A stretch of DNA of 12,306 nucleotides from CAYVQU01 sp964453155 (GCA_964453155.1 CAYVQU010000161.1:1-12306), one strand, 5' to 3'; positions 1 to 7,743 are shown, numbered from the stretch's first letter. A program made the numbers and translations. Notes: generated by a model from the sequence alone, not told the origin.

Positions 1-59
<59 letters not shown>

Positions 60-77
60 GTTTCGCTACTAACACAG

Positions 78-117
78 CTACGCGCTGACAGGAACTCATG
101 TTCCCATCAGCGTGTAG
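78..117 (-). other. Hairpin in the spacer between tRNA-Tyr and tRNA-Thr(GGT)
   Basis: CTACGCGCTGA (78-88) pairs with TCAGCGTGTAG (107-117) over 10 of 11 positions. Inside it GGAAC (91-95) pairs with GTTCC (100-104) around a TCAT loop. A T-run does not follow, so it is more likely a processing or spacer hairpin of the tRNA precursor than a terminator. Confidence 0.5.
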
Positions 118-121
118 TAGG

Positions 122-204
122 TGGGCGAAGACGGATTCGAACCGCCGAAGTCGTCTGACAGCTGATTTACAGTCAGCCCCCTTTGGCCACTTGGGTATTC
201 GCCC
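122..204 (-). tRNA. tRNA-Tyr (anticodon GTA)
   Basis: The acceptor strands GGGCGAA (204-198) and TTCGCCC (129-123) pair perfectly, with discriminator A at 122. The anticodon loop reads CTGTAAA, giving GTA, which decodes UAU/UAC. A long variable arm (about 13 nt) sits between the anticodon and T-arms, as expected of a bacterial class II tRNA-Tyr. The 3' CCA is not encoded: the genomic bases after the discriminator are CCT. Confidence 0.97.
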
Positions 205-212
205 GGGGTAGT

Positions 213-231
213 CCAGTTGCTAGTCAACTGG
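213..231 (-). other. Hairpin in the spacer between tRNA-Thr(TGT) and tRNA-Tyr
   Basis: CCAGTTG (213-219) and CAACTGG (225-231) form a perfect 7-bp stem with a 5-nt loop in the 86-nt spacer. No T-tract follows on either strand. A spacer or processing structure is the simplest reading. Confidence 0.4.
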
Positions 232-290
232 TCGCTTCGCCCTCTCATTTTCAGACAAGACGAACCGACTAGTGGACTAACCGCCTAGGA

Positions 291-366
291 TGGAGCCGAC
301 GATGGGAATTGAACCCATAACCTGCCGCTTACAAGGCGGCTGCTCTGCCGATTGAGCTACGTCGGC
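291..366 (-). tRNA. tRNA-Thr (anticodon TGT)
   Basis: Acceptor GCCGACG (366-360) pairs with CGTCGGC, followed by discriminator T and an encoded CCA (293-291). The anticodon stem GCCGC/GCGGC closes the loop CTTGTAA, giving TGT, which reads ACA (Thr). The T-loop GGTTCAATTCC is canonical. This is the promoter-proximal member of the cluster and the only one of the two complete tRNAs with CCA encoded. Confidence 0.97.
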
Positions 367-401
367 GCTAAGTTGGAAACGTACTTTTTCAAAGCTGGCG
401 A

Positions 402-430
402 ATTATACCAGAGTGATTTTTTAGCGACAA
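402..430 (-). promoter_or_regulatory. Sigma-70-type promoter of the tRNA cluster
   Basis: On the minus strand TTGTCG (430-425) and a perfect -10 box TATAAT (407-402) are separated by 17 nt. This puts the start site near 395, about 30 nt before tRNA-Thr(TGT). A perfect TTGACA also sits further upstream (444-439), but it is 31 nt from the -10 box and not usable with it. Confidence 0.65.
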
Positions 431-524
431 GACCATTATGTCAAAATTTGTTCACAAAAATCGCGTTTTTACCAGCGGGGCAGGAGTCTATCAGGATTCT
501 GAAGAGTCGTCAATATGAATTCTG

Positions 525-574
525 GGATTTGAAGTTCCCCGGAAACTTTAAAGTTTCCGGGGAACTTCAAATCC
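525..574. repeat. Perfect 50-bp palindrome overlapping the end of rlmB
   Basis: Each base from 525 to 549 pairs with its mirror base from 574 to 550, giving 25-bp arms with no loop, centred on TTTAAA. The core half-arm is AAGTTCCCCGGAAACTTT. The rlmB stop codon (TAA on the minus strand, 550-548) lies at the centre, so one arm encodes the last residues of the protein. No T-tract follows on the minus strand, so it is not a textbook intrinsic terminator, although the structure could stop RNA decay or transcription. A dispersed palindromic element is the likelier origin. Confidence 0.85.
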
Positions 575-1300
575 GCGCGCCTGCCAGGCTAAATACAGGG
601 CCACAGACCCTGCCACAGCCGCATTCAGCGATTCGATTTCACCACGCATCGGCAATTTTAATAAGAGATCGCAAGATTTGCGAACTAAGGCCCGCATGCC
701 CTGACCTTCTGAGCCCACCACCAATGCTAAGGGCCCATCCAATCGGATTTTAGAGGGATCCTGCGCATCGGGAGATCCTTCCAGCCCAACAACCCACACA
801 CCATGTTCTTTAAGGGTGTCAATGGTACGGGCCAGATTAGCCTGGGCGACGAAAAGATGTTCGGTGGCCCCAGATGAAGCGCCAACGACAGTAGGGTTGA
901 TCGTAGCCGTCTTTTTGAAAGGCAGAAATACACCGTGAATTCCCACAATTTCGGCCGTCCGCAAAAGGGTGCCGAGATTTTGGGGATCTTGGAGGGTATC
1001 GAGGATCAGCACGAATGGGGGTTCGCCGCGTTCTTCAGCCCGGTTAAAAATATCATGGACGGTCTGATAAGGATAGCCGCTGACTTCGATGGCCACACCT
1101 TGATGATTGCGCCCCATTGAATCGAGTTGTTCCCGCGCGACGCGCTTAATTGGCAGTTTCCACTGCTGGCACTGGCGGATAATCTCCGCCAAACGCCCCT
1201 TATCCTGGGCATTTTTGGAAACTAGCAGACCAAAAACGTGGCGTCGTTTGGCCCGCAGAACTTCGTAGACCGGATTCCGGCCGATGATCCATTCTTTCAT
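548..1300 (-). CDS. rlmB: 23S rRNA 2'-O-methyltransferase RlmB (TrmH/SpoU family)
   Basis: SpoU-family (SPOUT) enzyme of 250 aa; RlmB methylates the 2'-O of a guanosine in the 23S rRNA peptidyl-transferase region (G2251 in E. coli). The N-terminal L30e-like substrate-binding domain (about 1-75) opens with IIGRNPVYEVL. The knotted methyltransferase domain carries motif 1 (DPQNLGTLLRTA, about 105-116), motif 2 (VVGSEGQGM, 194-202) and motif 3 (LPMRGEIESLNAAVA, from 216). The frame is open 31 codons further upstream, but that stretch is the intergenic palindrome, and the family start is MKEWIIGRN at 1300. No clear Shine-Dalgarno site precedes it. It lies 46 nt after cysS, probably in the same operon. 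The last residues and the stop come from the 50-bp palindrome. Confidence 0.95.
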   Translation of the reverse strand: MKEWIIGRNPVYEVLRAKRRHVFGLLVSKNAQDKGRLAEIIRQCQQWKLPIKRVAREQLDSMGRNHQGVAIEVSGYPYQTVHDIFNRAEERGEPPFVLILDTLQDPQNLGTLLRTAEIVGIHGVFLPFKKTATINPTVVGASSGATEHLFVAQANLARTIDTLKEHGVWVVGLEGSPDAQDPSKIRLDGPLALVVGSEGQGMRALVRKSCDLLLKLPMRGEIESLNAAVAGSVALYLAWQARGFEVPRKL

Positions 1301-1311
1301 AAAACCATTGG

Positions 1312-1339
1312 GTAGGGGCACAGCATGCTGTGCCCCTAC
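1312..1339. repeat. 28-bp perfect palindrome, GTAGGGGCA type
   Basis: The arms GTAGGGGCACAGCA and TGCTGTGCCCCTAC match perfectly with no loop. It fills most of the 46-nt cysS-rlmB gap. A related element with the same outer ten bases apart from the last (GTAGGGGCAC versus GTAGGGGCAG) lies at 4237-4265, so this is a small dispersed family within the window. No T-run follows on the minus strand, so read-through into rlmB is expected. Confidence 0.85.
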
Positions 1340-1346
1340 AATATTT

Positions 1347-2741
1347 TTATTCCCATCTCCAGGTCGTGCCCGATTTGCTGTCTTCAAGAACAACGCCGAG
1401 AGTCGTTAATTCGTCGCGGACTTTATCGGATAAGGCCCACATTTTTTGGGCGCGAAGTTCGGTACGCAGCGCTACGAGGAGGTCTACAAACGGGGCGGCC
1501 GCGGCCCCCTCGGTTCCAGAATCTTGATCGATCTGGAGGCCGAAGACGCCGGTGAGTTCCAATAACAAATCCTGGGCGGGTGTCAGTCCTTCGTCATCAA
1601 CTCCGGCATCGCGAGCGGCGTTAATTGCCCGGACAAAATCGAAGAGATGACCAAAAGCCCCGGCGGTATTGAAATCGTCATCCATTGTTTCGTTGAACTT
1701 TTGACGGGTAGCTTCGATTTGCTGGTGGAGTTCATAGGGATCGGCGCCAGTGGCATCAGGGGAGGCCGGGCGCAGGGCAGAACGTAGGCGGTCGAGGGCC
1801 TTCTCGGCGTGGCCGATGGTTTCGGCCGTAAACGTGAGTGGGCTGCGGTAACTGGAACTGAGAATCATCATCCGCAATGTATCGGCGCTGTTTTCTGCGA
1901 GGAAATCGTCGATGGTAACTAAGTTGCCCAAGGATTTAGACATTTTCTCGCCCGCGAGTTGGAGCATGCCGTTATGGACCCAGTATTTGGCGAAGGGTTT
2001 TCCGGTAAGTGACTCTGTTTGGGCAATCTCGTTCTCATGATGAGGGAAAACCAGATCGTTGCCGCCGCCGTGGATGTCGATTTGCTCGCCAAGGTGATGC
2101 AGATTCATGGCCGAGCACTCGATATGCCAGCCAGGGCGGCCCAGCCCCCAAGGCGATTCCCAGGCCGGTTCACCGGGCTTGGATGCTTTCCAGAGGGCGA
2201 AGTCCATGGGGGTTTCTTTGCGCTCATCCACATCGATGCGGAAACCCGACTGCATATCTTCGACCTTGCGGCCGGAGAGTTTGCCGTAGTCGTCGTCGCT
2301 GGTGACGAAGAAATAAACATCGCCTTCGGCTTCGTACGCGTTCCCCTTATCGATCAGCCCCTGGACCATATTAATGATGTAATCCATCTCTTGCGTGGCC
2401 CGCGGGTAAACTGTCGCCGGGAGAATGTTGAGATCATCAAGATGGCGGCGGAATTCTTCAATGTAGCTTTCGGCCAGATCGTAAGGATCGATGCCTTGGG
2501 CGTTAGCTTTGACAATGATTTTATCGTCCACATCGGTGTAATTCATGACATGGCGGACATCATAGCCGCGGTATTCGAGGTAACGACGGATGATGTCAAA
2601 AACCAGGACAGACATGGCGTGCCCGACATGGGCTTTGTCGTAAACGGTCGGGCCACAGACGTACATGCGGACCTGGTTGGGATCGAGGGTTTCAAAGGCT
2701 TCTTTTTTACGGGTAAGCGAGTTATATATTTGTACCGACAT
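1347..2741 (-). CDS. cysS: Cysteinyl-tRNA synthetase
   Basis: Class I synthetase that charges tRNA-Cys in the cytoplasm; 464 aa, the normal family length. The signature HVGH (38-41, the HIGH box) and KMSKS (266-270) are both present. Expected zinc ligands are C29 in VCGPTVYD, C209 in HIECSAM, H234 in FPHHENE and E238. The Rossmann core runs to about 310, followed by the helical DALR-type anticodon-binding region, with the family's terminal Trp-rich segment (TTWRWE). The start at 2741 is preceded by a strong GGAGGAG site (2755-2749). An in-frame ATG eight codons upstream is weaker and lies inside yacL. The start is separated from the yacL stop by a single base, so translation is probably coupled. 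Confidence 0.98.
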   Translation of the reverse strand: MSVQIYNSLTRKKEAFETLDPNQVRMYVCGPTVYDKAHVGHAMSVLVFDIIRRYLEYRGYDVRHVMNYTDVDDKIIVKANAQGIDPYDLAESYIEEFRRHLDDLNILPATVYPRATQEMDYIINMVQGLIDKGNAYEAEGDVYFFVTSDDDYGKLSGRKVEDMQSGFRIDVDERKETPMDFALWKASKPGEPAWESPWGLGRPGWHIECSAMNLHHLGEQIDIHGGGNDLVFPHHENEIAQTESLTGKPFAKYWVHNGMLQLAGEKMSKSLGNLVTIDDFLAENSADTLRMMILSSSYRSPLTFTAETIGHAEKALDRLRSALRPASPDATGADPYELHQQIEATRQKFNETMDDDFNTAGAFGHLFDFVRAINAARDAGVDDEGLTPAQDLLLELTGVFGLQIDQDSGTEGAAAAPFVDLLVALRTELRAQKMWALSDKVRDELTTLGVVLEDSKSGTTWRWE

Positions 2742-2742
2742 T

Positions 2743-3810
2743 TTAGTTCTCCTCCGGACGGGCAAAGATCATGCGGCCCGCCGCAGTTTGCAATACTTTG
2801 GTCACAGTAACCGGGATTTCTTCTTTAAGATAGTCCACCCCATCTTCGACGACGACCATGGTGCCATCATCGAGATATCCGACGCCCTGGTTGTGCTCGC
2901 GACCTTCCTGGATTACATTGACGCTCAGGGTTTCGCCGGGCAGTAAGACGGCTTTGACCGAGTTGGCCAATTCGTTGATATTCAAGACGATCACGCCCTG
3001 AAGTTCGGCCACCCGGTTAAGGTTATAGTCGTTGGTGAGGATCGGACACTTCATTTGGCGAGCCAGGATGACGAGTTTATCATCCACCTCGCGCGTGCCC
3101 TCCACATCCACGTCCGAAATCTGGACGGGGATTCGGGGTTCTTTTTGGAGTTGGGAGAGGATTTCCATCCCCCGGCGACCCCGTTGACGCCGCAATCCAT
3201 CGGCGGAATCAGCAATATACTGCAGTTCGTTCAAGACAAAGCGAGGAATCAACAACGTCCCGCTTAAAAATCCGGTTTTAGCGATATCGAGGATGCGACC
3301 GTCGATAATGACGCTGGTGTCCATGAGAACGGTGCGGTCCACGGCGTTGGTTGCGGGAGGAGACGACTCCGGTGAACCGCCGCGGCGGGGCAGCCGATCC
3401 CGCAGGACCCCAAAGAGGTCACTCTGCCGCATGATAAATACCGCGACCCCAAAATAACTGATGACCAATACGCCGATAAAGGGTAATACTTCTCCCAGGG
3501 GTGAGGGAAGTAATGAGAGGGGGAAAGCTAATAATGCCGAGATCAACAAACCAACGATTAGCCCGACCATGCCAGCAACTAATGTTTGAGCCGAAACTCG
3601 CCCCAACAGGGCCCGCAGCGAACGGGCCGGTCGGGTTGTGATGTAGGGGGTCAGCACTAATCCCACCAAAGCTCCCAGCAACCCCATGACAACGGCATAT
3701 AATGCCGCCGAAGCATCCTGAATTCCCTGCCCTAGTGAAGCCCCCCAATAGGTTGCCGCGATCCCGATGACTATCATCCCGATGATTCGCGCAATAAAAT
3801 CTGCACTCAT
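2743..3810 (-). CDS. yacL: YacL-family integral membrane PIN-TRAM protein
   Basis: Putative membrane-anchored ribonuclease of 355 aa whose substrate is not established. Four hydrophobic segments (about 4-22, 37-57, 77-97, 107-127) are followed by a charged linker. A PIN domain (about 160-285) has acidic residues D164 in MDTS, E195 in LNEL, D243/D244 in VDDKL and D261 in TNDYN. A C-terminal TRAM RNA-binding segment follows (about 287-350, LPGETLSVNVI ... GVGYLDDGTMVVVEDG). The start at 3810 has AGGAG (3820-3816) with good spacing; the longer frame to 3852 lacks this. It heads the yacL-cysS-rlmB unit behind a strong promoter and a long leader. In Bacillus yacL also lies upstream of cysS and rlmB, which supports the name. 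Confidence 0.93.
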   Translation of the reverse strand: MSADFIARIIGMIVIGIAATYWGASLGQGIQDASAALYAVVMGLLGALVGLVLTPYITTRPARSLRALLGRVSAQTLVAGMVGLIVGLLISALLAFPLSLLPSPLGEVLPFIGVLVISYFGVAVFIMRQSDLFGVLRDRLPRRGGSPESSPPATNAVDRTVLMDTSVIIDGRILDIAKTGFLSGTLLIPRFVLNELQYIADSADGLRRQRGRRGMEILSQLQKEPRIPVQISDVDVEGTREVDDKLVILARQMKCPILTNDYNLNRVAELQGVIVLNINELANSVKAVLLPGETLSVNVIQEGREHNQGVGYLDDGTMVVVEDGVDYLKEEIPVTVTKVLQTAAGRMIFARPEEN

Positions 3811-4158
3811 AATAACTCCTGATAAACAGACTTCGGAAAAATTTTGGAACAATAATAAGTCCGAGTCGAAATCTGCTGTGGGGTGGTAACAAGAAGGAGT
3901 TCATCATGAAGCCTTCAGTTACACCACACTTAAACAAAAAAAGCGCCGCTTACCTGCGCCATAAGAAATCAGACCCGATCCGGTTGGCTTACCCCACCCT
4001 GAGGCATTTTAGCAATCGATTGATGGAATGATAGCTATGAATGATGTTGTTTGTGCAACTTCATCAACGGCAGAATAAATGAAAAAATAATAATGTGGGC
4101 CGTTGATGTTGAGCCCCGCCCGGGTGGCTCATGGCACCAGGTAAGAATAATAAATGAT
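3811..4158 (-). promoter_or_regulatory. Long structured 5' leader of the yacL-cysS-rlmB transcript
   Basis: With a start site near 4158, the untranslated leader is about 348 nt. In transcript order it contains a GC-rich hairpin TGAGCC/GGCTCA (4131-4110); perfect 10-bp arms CATCAACGGC (4108-4099) and GCCGTTGATG (4071-4062) around a 27-nt AT-rich loop; a GCGGCGC followed by seven T (3949-3936); and a long imperfect hairpin (3929-3878) with nested GAAGG/CCTTC and TTCA/TGAA. The stem directly before the T-run is weak (GCGC/GCGC), so an attenuator is possible but not shown. I could not match it to a T-box, SRP RNA, RNase P RNA or any riboswitch consensus I know. Confidence 0.5.
3906..4031 (+). CDS. 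Possible 41-aa small protein (unconfirmed)
   Basis: A short open frame running opposite to the yacL leader. Its ATG has a strong site AAGGAG (3894-3899) six bases upstream, and it ends in TGA. The product would be basic (many Lys, Arg and His), with no membrane segment, signal peptide or known motif; it begins MKPSVTPHLNKKSAAYL. I do not recognise it. I found no convincing plus-strand promoter ahead of it. Both the ribosome site and the start codon lie in the 3878-3929 hairpin, where GAAGG pairs with CCTTC. It may equally be a chance frame over a structured minus-strand leader. Confidence 0.25.
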   Translation: MKPSVTPHLNKKSAAYLRHKKSDPIRLAYPTLRHFSNRLME

Positions 4159-4164
4159 GACCTG

Positions 4165-4193
4165 ATCATAGCATGGGGGGGAGGGAACGTCAA
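4165..4193 (-). promoter_or_regulatory. Sigma-70-type promoter of yacL-cysS-rlmB
   Basis: On the minus strand TTGACG (4193-4188) and TATGAT (4170-4165) are separated by exactly 17 nt, each one base off consensus. The start site is predicted near 4158. The spacer contains a C-run (CCCTCCCCCCCC). This is the best promoter match in the window and the only good one ahead of yacL. Confidence 0.75.
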
Positions 4194-4236
4194 CGACTAG
4201 TGTATAAGAATCATATAATAATGTAGGGCGCGGGGA

Positions 4237-4265
4237 GTAGGGGCAGGTCTAAGATCTGCCCCTAC
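4237..4265. repeat. 29-bp near-perfect palindrome, GTAGGGGCA type
   Basis: The arms GTAGGGGCAG and CTGCCCCTAC are perfect; inside them TCT and AGA also pair across a single central base, with one G/T mismatch on each arm. It is related to the element at 1312-1339. It lies between the divergent yacL promoter and the transporter promoter, so it cannot terminate either of those genes. Confidence 0.8.
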
Positions 4266-4267
4266 CA

Positions 4268-4294
4268 TTGGTGAATTTTAGAGTGTAGTACAAT
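4268..4294 (+). promoter_or_regulatory. Possible promoter of the UMF1 transporter
   Basis: TTGGTG (4268-4273) and TACAAT (4289-4294) are separated by 15 nt, a little short. The -10 box is identical to that of the 8992-9019 promoter. It would start transcription near 4301, giving a leader of about 30 nt. Confidence 0.4.
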
Positions 4295-4331
4295 CAAACC
4301 AGCAAGTACCCCCGCACCTAAGGAGCACATT

Positions 4332-5702
<1,371 letters not shown>

Positions 5703-5711
5703 GAAATATTC

Positions 5712-5789
5712 GTTGGGTGGTTGGTTTGTGTCTAACGATCACCAAATACTAACCATCTAACCAACAATCAAACTAACAAACTAATTACT
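5712..5789. repeat. AC-rich degenerate repeat before menG
   Basis: The left part is rich in GGTTGG/TTGGTTTG. The right part consists of units such as CTAACCA, TAACCAAC and CAAACTAACAAACTAA, roughly the reverse complement of the left, so the gap forms a loose inverted repeat. It reaches right up to the menG ATG and leaves no ribosome binding site. Confidence 0.4.
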
Positions 5790-6494
5790 ATGTCTCACCT
5801 CTCCGGAACCGAACGCGCCGAATATGTCCAGGGGATGTTTTCCCGGATTGCAGCGCGTTACGATTTAATGAATCGGTTGATGACGTTTGGACAAGACCGA
5901 TTCTGGCGAAAAATCGTCATCCAACAGGCCAAGTTACCGGCCACCGGCGGTCTGCTCCTGGATTTGGGAGGCGGCACCGGCGATTTGGGGTTCGAGGCCC
6001 TGCGACAGAATCCCGCCACCATTCCCATCGAGGCGGATTTCACGTTTGATATGTTGGCGGTAGGTCGCAAACGTCTAAAAGGTCAGGTGTCCAATTGGTC
6101 GACGGCTGATGCGTTGAATTTGCCGTTTCCGGATGAAACTTTTGACGCGGTGGTTTCGGGGTTCTTGCTGCGAAATGTGATCGATCTTCCCCTGACGTTA
6201 TCTGAACACTTCCGGGTTCTCAAACCAGGTGGACGGATCGTGGCTCTGGACACAACCCGCCCAAAGAAGAACTTACTGTCACCATTCGTTAGATTCCACA
6301 TGCACACGATCATTCCTCTCCTCGGCCGGATAATTTCTGGCGAAGATGATGCTTACGTCTATCTCCCCGATTCTTCCGAAGGCTTTCTCTCCGCTGAAGA
6401 ATTAGCGGCAAAAATGATTACTGCGGGATTCGCCAATGTCAGCTTCCAGCGGCTAAATTTTGGAACGATCGCCATCCATTCAGGTACAAAGTGA
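5790..6494 (+). CDS. menG: Demethylmenaquinone (UbiE/MenG-type) C-methyltransferase
   Basis: Class I SAM-dependent methyltransferase of 234 aa that would carry out the final ring methylation of menaquinone (or ubiquinone). Family marks in order are a start region with VQGMFSRIAARYDLMN (13-28), the SAM loop LDLGGGTGD (57-65), ADALNLPFPDETFD (106-119), GFLLRNV (124-130), RVLKPGGRI (142-150), YVYLPDS (189-195) and the terminal IAIHSGTK. No Shine-Dalgarno site lies before the ATG, so leaderless or unaided initiation is likely. It is followed after four bases by ubiX. Menaquinone is the likelier product for the suspected lineage, but the sequence alone cannot separate MenG from UbiE. Confidence 0.9.
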   Translation: MSHLSGTERAEYVQGMFSRIAARYDLMNRLMTFGQDRFWRKIVIQQAKLPATGGLLLDLGGGTGDLGFEALRQNPATIPIEADFTFDMLAVGRKRLKGQVSNWSTADALNLPFPDETFDAVVSGFLLRNVIDLPLTLSEHFRVLKPGGRIVALDTTRPKKNLLSPFVRFHMHTIIPLLGRIISGEDDAYVYLPDSSEGFLSAEELAAKMITAGFANVSFQRLNFGTIAIHSGTK

Positions 6495-6498
6495 ACCA

Positions 6499-7086
6499 AT
6501 GAACCAACCAGTCCCCAAACGCCTGATCATCGGCATCAGCGGCGCTTCCGGCGTCAGCATGTCAATTCGAATGCTCGAAGTACTGTGTGAGATTGCCGAG
6601 ATCGAGACCCATCTGGTCATGTCGCCGGCCGCTAAGATCACCATCGCGGCGGAAACGAAGTGGAAGGTCAGTGAGGTGCCCAAGCTGGCCGATGTGGTCC
6701 ATAATTACCAAGATATTGGGGCCTCGATTGCCTCGGGCTCCTTCAAAACGATGGGGATGATTGTGATCCCTTGCTCGATCAAAACGTTGTCGGCCATCGC
6801 CAACTCCTTCGCTGCTGATTTACTCACCCGCGCGGCCGATGTAACATTAAAAGAAGGCCGCCCGCTCATCTTGACGGTCCGTGAAACCCCCCTCCATCAG
6901 GGTCATATTCGTTTGATGGATCAGGCTGCCGAGGCTGGGGCCATCATCTTCCCCCCAATGCCCGCGTTTTATGCTAAGCCACAATCCATGGATGAAATTG
7001 TCGATAATCTGGTTGGCCGCATCCTGGCCCGGATCGGGATTGAAAACGATCAATATTTCAAATGGAAAGAGTCCACGAACTCCTGA
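6499..7086 (+). CDS. ubiX: Flavin prenyltransferase UbiX
   Basis: UbiX joins dimethylallyl phosphate to reduced FMN to make prenylated FMN, the cofactor of UbiD-type decarboxylases. The protein is 195 aa, the usual length. The FMN loop GISGASG (12-18) is followed by SGSFKTMGMIVIPCSIKTL (79-97), RAADVTLKEGRPLILTVRE (111-129) and FPPMPAFYAKPQS (151-163), all typical of the family. The start at 6499 is four bases after the menG stop; a longer frame begins inside menG but adds no family sequence. No UbiD partner lies in this window. The position next to menG suggests a role in quinone-ring decarboxylation. Confidence 0.93.
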   Translation: MNQPVPKRLIIGISGASGVSMSIRMLEVLCEIAEIETHLVMSPAAKITIAAETKWKVSEVPKLADVVHNYQDIGASIASGSFKTMGMIVIPCSIKTLSAIANSFAADLLTRAADVTLKEGRPLILTVRETPLHQGHIRLMDQAAEAGAIIFPPMPAFYAKPQSMDEIVDNLVGRILARIGIENDQYFKWKESTNS

Positions 7087-7496
7087 ATAGCGTCTCAACC
7101 CTGACGTTGGCAACCACCAACCCGGAGGGCACTCCCCACGCCGCTCCGGTTTATTTTGTCCCTGATGAGGAGCTGAACCTATATTTCTTTTCTGAAGCCC
7201 AGAGCCAACACAGCCAAGAAATTCTCCAAAATCCGATAGTGGCAGCCGCCATCTATCCTGAATGTGATGGCTGGCAAGCTATTCGCGGTTTGCAGTTGCG
7301 CGGCCGGGTTGATCTGGTAGAATCTGGCGATCTTTGGGATCAGACTTGGCAGTTATATAAAACCAAGTTCCCCTTTGTGAAAGCGCTCAAAGCCATTGTT
7401 GCGAAGAATCAAATGTATGTTTTCGTGCCAAGTTGGATCCGCTTGGTGGATAATTCGCGGGGATTTGGATTCAAACAGGAATGGAAATTCAAATAG
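7062..7496 (+). CDS. Pyridoxamine 5'-phosphate oxidase-like flavin-binding protein
   Basis: A 144-aa split-barrel protein of the PPOX-like superfamily (resembling E. coli YhbP). The opening LNSVSTLTLATTNPEGTPHA (8-27) followed by APVYFV is the typical first strand pair. QLRGRVDLVE (78-87) and the terminal strand near MYVFVPSWIRL (118-128) follow. Such proteins bind FMN, F420 or haem; the ligand cannot be read here. It overlaps ubiX by 25 nt in another frame, with no Shine-Dalgarno site, so it is probably translated by coupling. The substrate is unknown, and a link to the prenyl-FMN gene before it is only suggested by position. Confidence 0.85.
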   Translation: MERVHELLNSVSTLTLATTNPEGTPHAAPVYFVPDEELNLYFFSEAQSQHSQEILQNPIVAAAIYPECDGWQAIRGLQLRGRVDLVESGDLWDQTWQLYKTKFPFVKALKAIVAKNQMYVFVPSWIRLVDNSRGFGFKQEWKFK

Positions 7497-7551
7497 AACG
7501 CGGATTTTTTGAAAATCTGGACCAATTCTAAGTAGTCAGCAGAAGGTTAAA

Positions 7552-7629
7552 TACCGCGGAGACGCAAAGAACGCAGAGATTCTCACTCCTATTTGAGACA
7601 AACTCTGCGAACCCTGCGTCTCCGCGGTA
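7552..7629. repeat. Inverted repeat with CCGCGGAGACGC arms
   Basis: The arms at 7552-7578 and 7603-7629 (27 bp each) match at 23 positions when one is reversed; the outer part TACCGCGGAGACGCA is perfect. The 24-nt centre is unpaired. It lies in the 247-nt gap between the PPOX-like gene and the methyltransferase. Repeats starting CCGCGGAGACGC are, from general memory, scattered through many environmental bacterial genomes. It has no T-tract on the plus strand and I do not call it a terminator. Confidence 0.75.
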
Positions 7630-7743
7630 AAAAAGTATTCAATTTGCTGTTTTCCATTACACTAATTTGGTCAAGATCGCGTTTACATAACGGCATTTGC
7701 GTCATCCGTGTTCCAATGAATAGCGGTAAAGATTACATTTATT

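Noticed and set aside
525..574. Rho-independent terminator of rlmB
   Set aside because: The stem is very strong but no T-run follows on the minus strand, and part of it is coding; it is better described as a palindromic element.
352..753. 133-codon open frame starting inside tRNA-Thr(TGT)
   Set aside because: It begins in a tRNA, runs through the tRNA promoter and the 50-bp palindrome, and then opposes rlmB; no protein signal is visible.
2019..2810. 263-codon open frame on the plus strand opposite cysS
   Set aside because: It is fully antisense to a well-conserved cysS with HIGH and KMSKS motifs, has no ribosome site and no recognisable domain.
3419..3937. 172-codon minus-strand frame overlapping the yacL N-terminus
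   Set aside because: It starts at a TTG in the leader and overlaps yacL in another frame; yacL has the ribosome site and the family motifs.
3936..3960. Intrinsic terminator in the yacL leader (GCGGCGC plus T7)
   Set aside because: The only local stem is 4 bp (GCGC/GCGC), too weak to annotate as a terminator; kept only as part of the leader description.
3878..4158. T-box riboswitch for the cysS operon
   Set aside because: The conserved AGGGTGGNACCGCG element is absent; the nearest match (AGGGTGGGG near 3998) lacks the ACCGCG part and no clear specifier stem can be drawn.
4210..4222. TATAAT on the plus strand as a promoter for the UMF1 transporter
   Set aside because: No -35 box lies at 16-18 nt upstream; the TACAAT at 4289 is better placed.
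7552..7629. CRISPR repeat pair
   Set aside because: The two arms are inverted, not direct, and there are only two; no regularly spaced array exists in the window.
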